Assembly: GCF_042665255.1 (NCBI RefSeq)
Contig: NZ_JBHTCD010000062.1
Strand: one strand, 5' to 3'
Source: Insolitispirillum peregrinum
GTDB lineage: Bacteria > Pseudomonadota > Alphaproteobacteria > Rhodospirillales > Rhodospirillaceae
DNA: 9,753 nt
The translations under genes and the position numbers were made by a program. Position 1 is the stretch's first letter. Each line of letters starts with the position of its first letter. Positions 5,251-9,753 of this stretch are shown in pieces. Below the pieces are notes generated by a model that was given only the letters and a program-made list of their open reading frames with translations, made no database searches and was not told where the DNA came from.

Positions 5251-6312
5251 ATGAGCACCAAGACCAACGCCGGCAACTTTTTCGAAGATTTCCGCATCGG
5301 GCAGGTTCTGGCCCACGCCACCCCGCGCACAGTGACCGAAGGCGACATCGCCCTGTACACCGCCCTGTACGGATCGCGCTTTGCCGTCAATTCGTCGGCC
5401 ACCTTTGCGATGGATATCGGGCTGGAAGACGCGCCGCTTGATGACCTGCTGGCCTTTCACATCGCCTTTGGCAAGACCGTCCCCGACGTGTCGCTGAACG
5501 CCGTCGCCAACCTCGGCTATGCCGATGGCCGTTTTGGTGAGCCGGTGCTGGCCGGTGACACCCTGACCACCACCTCGACGGTGATCGGGCTGAAGGAAAA
5601 CTCCAACGGCAAGACCGGGGTGGTCTATGTCCGTTCGACCGGCGTCAACCAGCGCGGCGAAATGGTGGTTGATTATGTCCGCTGGGTGATGGTCAACAAG
5701 CGCGACACCAGCAAGCCCGCCCCGGAGCCGGTGGTTCCCGACCTGCCGGCGGTGGTCGATGCCAGCGCCCTGCGGGTGCCGGTCGGGCTGTCGCTGGAAG
5801 ACTATGATACCGTGCTGGCCGGCTCGCCCTATCTGTGGGACGACTACGAGATCGGCGAGAAAATCGACCACGTCGATGGCATGACCATCGAAGAGGCCGA
5901 ACACATGATGGCCACCCGCCTGTACCAGAACACCGCCAAGGTGCATTTCAACCAGTTCGAGCAGGCCAAAGGCCGGTTCGGCAAGCGGCTGATTTACGGC
6001 GGCCACATCATTTCGCTGGCCCGTGCGCTGTCGTTCAACGGTCTGGCCAATGCCTTCAAGATCGTGGCGATCAACGCGGGCAGCCACTGCAATCCGACCT
6101 TCAGCGGCGACACCATCCACGCCTGGACCGAAGTGCTGGACAAGGTGGAATTCAGCGAGCGGCAGGATCTGGGCGCGCTGCGTCTGCGCACCGTTGCCAC
6201 CAAGGACCTGCCCTGTGCCGACTTCCCCTACAAGGACGCCGATGGCAAGTATCTGCCGAGCGTGGTGCTGGACTTTGATTACACCGTCCTGATGCCGCGC
6301 CGGGTGGGATAG
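5251..6312 (+). CDS. mch: Mesaconyl-CoA hydratase (double MaoC-like hotdog protein)
   Basis: This 353-aa protein has two MaoC-like hotdog halves (about 10-150 and 195-345). It is expected to dehydrate (2R,3S)-beta-methylmalyl-CoA to mesaconyl-CoA, reversibly, in the ethylmalonyl-CoA pathway. The N-terminal run FFEDFRIGQ, the segment HATPRTVTEGDIALYTALYG (22-41), FGKTVPDVSLNAVANLGYAD (73-92) and TGVVYVRSTGVNQRGE (122-137) match what I recall of the Rhodobacter/Methylobacterium enzyme (Mch/MeaC), as does the length of roughly 345-355 aa. The second half has VHFNQFE (231-237) and LIYGGHIISLARAL (247-260), the usual hydratase-motif and hotdog-helix region. The start at 5251 follows AAAAGG (5236-5241) by 9 nt. 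It is 25 bp downstream of the CitE-like gene and is followed by a strong terminator, so the two form an operon. Confidence 0.9.
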   Translation: MSTKTNAGNFFEDFRIGQVLAHATPRTVTEGDIALYTALYGSRFAVNSSATFAMDIGLEDAPLDDLLAFHIAFGKTVPDVSLNAVANLGYADGRFGEPVLAGDTLTTTSTVIGLKENSNGKTGVVYVRSTGVNQRGEMVVDYVRWVMVNKRDTSKPAPEPVVPDLPAVVDASALRVPVGLSLEDYDTVLAGSPYLWDDYEIGEKIDHVDGMTIEEAEHMMATRLYQNTAKVHFNQFEQAKGRFGKRLIYGGHIISLARALSFNGLANAFKIVAINAGSHCNPTFSGDTIHAWTEVLDKVEFSERQDLGALRLRTVATKDLPCADFPYKDADGKYLPSVVLDFDYTVLMPRRVG

Positions 6313-6320
6313 CCCCTGTT

Positions 6321-6332
6321 CGGGTTAACCCG
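6321..6332. repeat. 12-bp perfect palindrome between mch and its terminator
   Basis: CGGGTTAACCCG lies 8 nt after the mch stop codon. It could be an upstream stem of the transcript 3' end; no other role is evident. Confidence 0.4.
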
Positions 6333-6340
6333 GAACACTC

Positions 6341-6377
6341 AACCGCCGGACGGGAGACCTCCGGCGGTTTTCCTTTT
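6341..6377 (+). terminator. Rho-independent terminator of the CoA-ester lyase-mch operon
   Basis: AACCGCCGGA (6341-6350) and TCCGGCGGTT (6360-6369) form a perfect 10-bp stem with a 9-nt loop, followed by a T-rich tract (TTTTCCTTTT) to about 6377. It lies 28 bp after the mch stop, a standard intrinsic terminator layout. Confidence 0.9.
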
Positions 6378-6522
6378 GTCCTGTTCAGGGAAGAGTCTGT
6401 TTAAAATAAATATGAATATATGAAAAACACGCCATCTCGCCCTTGCGACAGGCCGCTTTTATTCCCAATAACAACAAACAGATTTCTTCTCCGCACCCAT
6501 TTGATTCATAAAGGATATGCTC

Positions 6523-8310
6523 ATGCTCCACGATGCCCCTTTGATTAGCAGCATCGTTGCCGGTCTCGGGTTGGCATTCATCTTTGGAGCTATCGCCAAC
6601 AGGCTCAAAATCCCTCCACTGGTTGGCTATCTGTTTGCTGGTGTGCTGGTCGGCCCGCATACCCCGGGTTTTGTTGCCGACCAGACCCTCGCCCCGGAAT
6701 TGGCCGAGATCGGTGTTATCCTGCTGATGTTCGGCGTCGGGCTGCACTTTTCGGTCAAGGACCTGCTGTCGGTGCGCGCCATCGCCATTCCCGGTGCGGT
6801 AGTCCAGATTGCCGCCGCCACCTGTCTGGGCGGCCTGTTGGCAATGGCGCTGGGCTGGGGCTGGGGAGCCGCCCTGTTGTTGGGGCTGGCGCTGTCGACC
6901 GCCAGTACCGTGGTGCTGCTGCGCGCCTTGCAGGATCAGCGCATTCTCGATACCAGCCGGGGACGGATTGCGGTCGGCTGGCTGGTGGTCGAAGATCTGG
7001 CAATGGTGCTGGCGCTGGTGCTGCTGCCCGCCTTTGCCGGAGCCATGGGCGGCACCGACAGCGTTGCCACACACGACCCGATTGCCGATTACTTTCAACT
7101 GAACTGGGTTGGCGTGCTGGCCCTGACGCTGGGCAAGGTGGTCGCCTTTGTGGTGGTGATGCTGGTGGTCGGGCGGCGGGTCATTCCGTGGGTGCTGCAC
7201 CAGATCGCCCAGTCCGGCTCGCGCGAGCTGTTCCGGCTGGGGGTGCTGGCGATTGCGCTGGGGGTGGCCTATGGGGCCGCCAAGCTGTTCGGGGTATCGC
7301 TGGCGCTGGGGGCGTTCTTTGCCGGGATGATCATGAGCGAGTCCGAACTCAGCCATCAGGCCGCACAGGACTCGCTGCCGCTGCGTGATGCCTTTTCGGT
7401 GCTGTTTTTCGTCTCGGTCGGGATGCTGTTTGATCCGCTGGCCCTGATTGACGACCCGCTGCCGATCCTTGCCGTCCTGTTCATCATCATCTTTGGCAAG
7501 TCGGTGGCGGCCTTTGTCATCGTCCGCCTGTTCCATCATCCGATCGCCACCGCCCTGACCATTTCCGCCAGTCTGGCGCAGATTGGCGAGTTTTCCTTCA
7601 TCCTCGCCGAGCTGGGGGTCAATCTGGGGGTGCTGCCCCCCGAAGGCCGCTCGCTGATCCTGGCCGGGGCCATCCTGTCGATCCTGCTCAACCCGCTGGC
7701 CTTCCACGGTGCCGAGCGCCTGCGCCCGTGGCTGGAACGCAAGCTGGAAAAGACCCCGCCCGCCCCCGTTCCCGGCGAGCAAGCCCGCATCACCACTGAT
7801 ACCATCGAGGACAACGAGCCTGCTCCGGCAGTGGTCACCGTCGCCGAAGACGCCCCGGTCACCACCAGCAAGACCAATCACATCGTGCTGGTCGGCTGTG
7901 GGCGGGTCGGCAGCCTGATCGTTGCCGGGCTGGCCGAGGCGCAGGAGACGCTGGTGGTGATCGAAGACGCCACCCGTGTGACCTCGGCCCTGATGGCGCT
8001 GGACGTCGAAACCATCATCGGCAACGCCGTCCGCGACGATGTACTGGCCGCCGCCAATGTCGCCCAGGCGGCAACACTGGTGCTGGCCATCCCCAACGCC
8101 TTTGAAGCGGCACAGGTGATCAAAAAAGCCAAGGCTCTCAACCCGCAGCTGTCGATCATCGCCCGCGCCCATTCCGACAGCGAAGTCAGCCTGCTGGAAG
8201 AGCTGGAGGTATCCGCCGTGATCATGGGCGAACGGGAAATCGCCAAAGGCGTGCTGTCCTGCCTGACACTGCCGCCGAAAGACCCGCAGCCCGATGCCGT
8301 TCCCGCCTGA
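6523..8310 (+). CDS. ybaL: YbaL/KefB-type cation:proton antiporter (CPA2) with TrkA-N domain
   Basis: This 595-aa inner-membrane protein would exchange K+ (or Na+) for H+ across the cytoplasmic membrane. Residues ~5-395 form about 12 hydrophobic segments typical of CPA2 antiporters. Signatures include NRLKIPPLVGYLFAGVLVGP (26-45), ELAEIGVILLMFGVGLHFS (59-77), LALSTASTVVLLRAL (122-136), the ion-binding-region motif GWLVVEDLAMV (152-162) with Glu157-Asp158, FFAGMIMSESE (265-275) and FFVSVGMLFDP (295-305). A ~50-residue Pro/Thr/acidic linker (408-450) leads to a cytoplasmic TrkA-N/RCK domain with the nucleotide-binding GCGRVG (458-463) and an acidic strand end VVIED (478-482). The N-terminus and motifs match what I recall of E. 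coli YbaL closely. The ATG at 6523 is chosen because AAGGA (6511-6515) is 7 nt upstream; the ATG at 6517 overlaps that spacing. It has its own transcription unit after the mch terminator. Confidence 0.92.
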   Translation: MLHDAPLISSIVAGLGLAFIFGAIANRLKIPPLVGYLFAGVLVGPHTPGFVADQTLAPELAEIGVILLMFGVGLHFSVKDLLSVRAIAIPGAVVQIAAATCLGGLLAMALGWGWGAALLLGLALSTASTVVLLRALQDQRILDTSRGRIAVGWLVVEDLAMVLALVLLPAFAGAMGGTDSVATHDPIADYFQLNWVGVLALTLGKVVAFVVVMLVVGRRVIPWVLHQIAQSGSRELFRLGVLAIALGVAYGAAKLFGVSLALGAFFAGMIMSESELSHQAAQDSLPLRDAFSVLFFVSVGMLFDPLALIDDPLPILAVLFIIIFGKSVAAFVIVRLFHHPIATALTISASLAQIGEFSFILAELGVNLGVLPPEGRSLILAGAILSILLNPLAFHGAERLRPWLERKLEKTPPAPVPGEQARITTDTIEDNEPAPAVVTVAEDAPVTTSKTNHIVLVGCGRVGSLIVAGLAEAQETLVVIEDATRVTSALMALDVETIIGNAVRDDVLAAANVAQAATLVLAIPNAFEAAQVIKKAKALNPQLSIIARAHSDSEVSLLEELEVSAVIMGEREIAKGVLSCLTLPPKDPQPDAVPA

Positions 8311-8374
8311 TTTTCAACTTTCTGGTCTCGGATTACATTTTCTCCATTGACGAACGCCGCCGTTTTCCCAAATT

Positions 8375-8488
8375 AAAGAGGTGCCTTCTCCGGGTCCGGG
8401 CCCCTCTGGCGACAACGGCGGTTGTCGTGATGTCGGACCTTTGCATGTCATCGCGCTGACGCGGCGCAGAGACAGCCGGAGGTTCCTG
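8375..8488 (+). promoter_or_regulatory. Structured 5' leader of the TerC gene, possible yybP-ykoY-like (Mn2+) riboswitch
   Basis: TerC/Alx-type genes are commonly preceded by the yybP-ykoY manganese riboswitch (established knowledge). Here the leader shows AAAGAGG (8375-8381), a perfect 7-bp hairpin CGACAAC-GGCG-GTTGTCG (8410-8427) and GGACCTTTGC (8435-8444), which resembles the conserved GACCUUUG segment and can pair with AAAG(A)GGT. AGAGG can alternatively pair with CCTCT at 8403-8407. The canonical GGGGAGUAG loop is not clearly present, so this is a tentative call. Confidence 0.35.
8478..8482 (+). promoter_or_regulatory. Ribosome-binding site deciding a GTG start for the TerC-family gene
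   Basis: GGAGG lies 6 nt before the in-frame GTG at 8489. The ATGs at 8513 and 8522, further in, have no comparable site. Confidence 0.7.
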
Positions 8489-9487
8489 GTGGAACTCCTT
8501 GATATTGTGTCGATGTCCGTGATGGGGAAACCCGCATGGGCGTGGGTGGCGTTCATGACTCTGGTCGTGGTGCTGCTGGTTCTTGATCTTGGCGTCTTGC
8601 ATCGCAAGACCCATGAAATCTCCATCCCCGAAAGCCTGAAGCTGTCCGCATTCTACATCGCGGTCGCCCTTGCCTATGGCGGTTGGGTATGGTGGTACCT
8701 TGGCGATGTGGCAGGGATGAACTACCTGACCGCCTATTTCGTCGAGAAAAGCCTGTCGCTGGATAACGTGTTCGTTATCTCGCTGGTGTTCACCTATTTC
8801 GCCATCCCCCGCCTGTACCAGCACCGGGTGCTGTTCTGGGGCATTCTGGGGGTGATTTTCCTGCGTGGAATCATGATCGGGGCCGGGGCTGCCCTGATCG
8901 AACAATTCCACTGGATCCTGTACCTGTTCGGCGGTTTCCTGATCATCACCGGCATCAAGATGCTGATTGCCAGCGGTGACGACGAACCCGACATGTCGAA
9001 AAACAAGGTCATCGCCTTTCTGCGCCGCCACCTGCGGGTGACCGACCAGTTGCATGGCGACAAGTTCTGGGTCCGCCAACCGGACCCGAAAACCGGCCAT
9101 TCCATCCGCTGGGCCACCCCGTTGTTCCTGGCGCTGGTGGTGGTCGAAATTTCCGATCTGGTGTTTGCGGTCGACAGCGTTCCGGCGGTGTTTGCCATCA
9201 CCACCGACCCGTTTGTGGTCTACACCAGCAACATCTTTGCCATCCTTGGCCTGCGCGCCCTGTACTTTGCGCTGGCGGCGATGGTCCACCGGTTCGAGTA
9301 CCTGAAGTATGCTCTGGCCGCCGTGCTGATCTTTATCGGTGGCAAGATTTTCTATGCCAGCTTTGTCGGCAAGGTCCCGGCGCTGATCTCGCTCGGCGTC
9401 ACCTTTGGCTTGCTGGCGGCGGGGGTGGTTGTTTCCCTGCTGCGCACCAAGCCCGATGAGGCGAGTGAAAAGGGCGGGTCGGTGTAA
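8489..9487 (+). CDS. TerC-family integral membrane protein (Alx/MeeF-like, likely Mn2+ export)
   Basis: This 332-aa inner-membrane protein of the TerC family has members linked to manganese efflux and, in other contexts, tellurite resistance. Visible signatures are LDLGVLHRKTHEI (32-44), GGWVWWYLG (64-72), the acidic metal-site motif EKSLSLDNVFVI (86-97), the second repeat motif VVEISDLVFAVDSVPA (218-233) and SNIFAILGLRALYF (247-260). About eight or nine hydrophobic segments are apparent, with a charged cytoplasmic loop at ~160-206. The start is taken as GTG at 8489 from GGAGG with a 6-nt spacer and an N-terminus of expected size; the frame is open further upstream but only over the structured leader. 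The gene lies 178 bp downstream of the antiporter. Its stop codon directly abuts an IS630-type element. Transported substrate is inferred from the family only. Confidence 0.9.
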   Translation: MELLDIVSMSVMGKPAWAWVAFMTLVVVLLVLDLGVLHRKTHEISIPESLKLSAFYIAVALAYGGWVWWYLGDVAGMNYLTAYFVEKSLSLDNVFVISLVFTYFAIPRLYQHRVLFWGILGVIFLRGIMIGAGAALIEQFHWILYLFGGFLIITGIKMLIASGDDEPDMSKNKVIAFLRRHLRVTDQLHGDKFWVRQPDPKTGHSIRWATPLFLALVVVEISDLVFAVDSVPAVFAITTDPFVVYTSNIFAILGLRALYFALAAMVHRFEYLKYALAAVLIFIGGKIFYASFVGKVPALISLGVTFGLLAAGVVVSLLRTKPDEASEKGGSV

Positions 9488-9753
9488 TACCAACGGCCTT
9501 AACCATTGACTGACGCCCACTGGCGCGATGCGATTGACCGGATGCGGCTGGGTGTAGCGATGAAATCGTTCCACGCCTTGCAGCAGGCATCGACGATGTC
9601 CTCGTAGCTTTCCCATACGAGGTGGTTGAGGGCGTTCTGGCGAAGGTATTGCCAGACGTTTTCGACCGGGTTCAATTCCGGGGCGTAGGGTGGCAACGAC
9701 AGCAAGGTGATGTTGTCCGGGACCACCAGCGCACCGCCGGTCTTGTGCCACCC
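9488..9753 (-). mobile_element. IS630-family insertion sequence, 3' part (cut by window edge)
   Basis: The IS630-type transposase reading frame ends 12 nt from the TerC stop codon, so the element's end must lie between them. IS630 elements insert at TA; both TA 9485-9486 (within the TerC stop) and TA 9488-9489 are candidates, giving an end beginning at or near ACCAACGGCC or TACCAACGGCC. The partner end and the second TA are outside the window, so the exact border is uncertain by a few bases. Confidence 0.7.
9499..9753 (-). CDS. IS630-family transposase, C-terminal part (cut by window edge)
   Basis: The frame enters from the right edge as GWHKTGGALVVPDNITLL and continues LPPYAPELNPVENVWQYLR before ending in ASVNG. 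LPPYxPELNPxExxWxxLR is the diagnostic third-acidic-residue region of IS630/Tc1-mariner-type DDE transposases; Glu in NPVEN is the final catalytic acid. 84 residues are visible. The N-terminal helix-turn-helix region and first acidic residue lie outside the window. No frameshift or internal stop is seen in the visible part, so the copy may be intact, or may be one of the two-frame IS630 types. Confidence 0.92.
   Translation of the reverse strand, partial: GWHKTGGALVVPDNITLLSLPPYAPELNPVENVWQYLRQNALNHLVWESYEDIVDACCKAWNDFIATPSRIRSIASRQWASVNG

Noticed and set aside
5191..6120. 309-codon minus-strand frame opposite mch
   Set aside because: Shadow frame of mch with low-complexity Gly/Val/His composition and no family match.
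6443..6471. TTGCGA ... CAATAA as a promoter for the antiporter gene
   Set aside because: The -35 is fair but the -10 matches the consensus poorly; too weak to list as a feature.
6385..8172. 595-codon open frame antisense to the antiporter gene
   Set aside because: Composition is Gly/Gln/His/Asp-rich with no domain, a mirror of the GC-rich codon use of the real gene on the plus strand, which has clear membrane and TrkA-N motifs.
8333..9751. 472-codon open frame antisense to the TerC gene and into the IS630 end
   Set aside because: It is a shadow of the TerC coding frame; the translation has no recognisable motif and it runs across an IS boundary.

Overview
The window reads as a GC-rich alphaproteobacterial chromosome segment, most likely Rhodospirillales. 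The reasons are the codon bias (third positions almost always G or C, giving long antisense shadow frames), a CoA-ester lyase next to a mesaconyl-CoA hydratase as in the ethylmalonyl-CoA pathway, and a response regulator with a GPDRR-type tail. The genus is not certain. The stretch is bounded by two transposon ends, both cut by the window: an IS5-family (IS1031-like) element at 1-175 and an IS630-family element from about 9488 to the right edge.

Left part (minus strand). After the IS5 end there is a gene-free stretch (about 100-523). It holds a well-formed, undescribed-looking MITE-like element at 205-410, with 17-bp perfect terminal inverted repeats, a 9-bp perfect target duplication and several internal hairpins. 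A 625-aa protein follows, joining a papain-type (C1A) cysteine protease domain to an alpha/beta-hydrolase (lipase-like) domain. Upstream of it on the same strand lie a 170-aa single-domain response regulator and then pdxY (pyridoxal kinase). The regulator and the protease-hydrolase are 71 bp apart and may be co-transcribed.

Middle (divergent, plus strand). The 292-bp region between pdxY and the next gene carries an 8-bp inverted repeat flanking overlapping -10-like sequences for both directions, plus two ATTGCGCA repeats 32 bp apart. To its right is a two-gene operon: a CitE-family CoA-ester lyase/thioesterase (Mcl-like) and mesaconyl-CoA hydratase (mch). Together they would interconvert beta-methylmalyl-CoA and mesaconyl-CoA and cleave (or hydrolyse) the malyl-CoA-type thioester. 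A clear rho-independent terminator ends the operon.

Right part (plus strand). A YbaL/KefB-type monovalent cation:proton antiporter with a C-terminal TrkA-N (RCK) domain is followed by a TerC-family membrane protein of the Mn2+-export (Alx/MeeF-like) type. The TerC gene starts at a GTG and is preceded by a structured leader with partial resemblance to the yybP-ykoY manganese riboswitch. The IS630-family element begins directly at the TerC stop codon.

The observations most worth checking are the protease-hydrolase fusion, the MITE-like element and the TerC leader.
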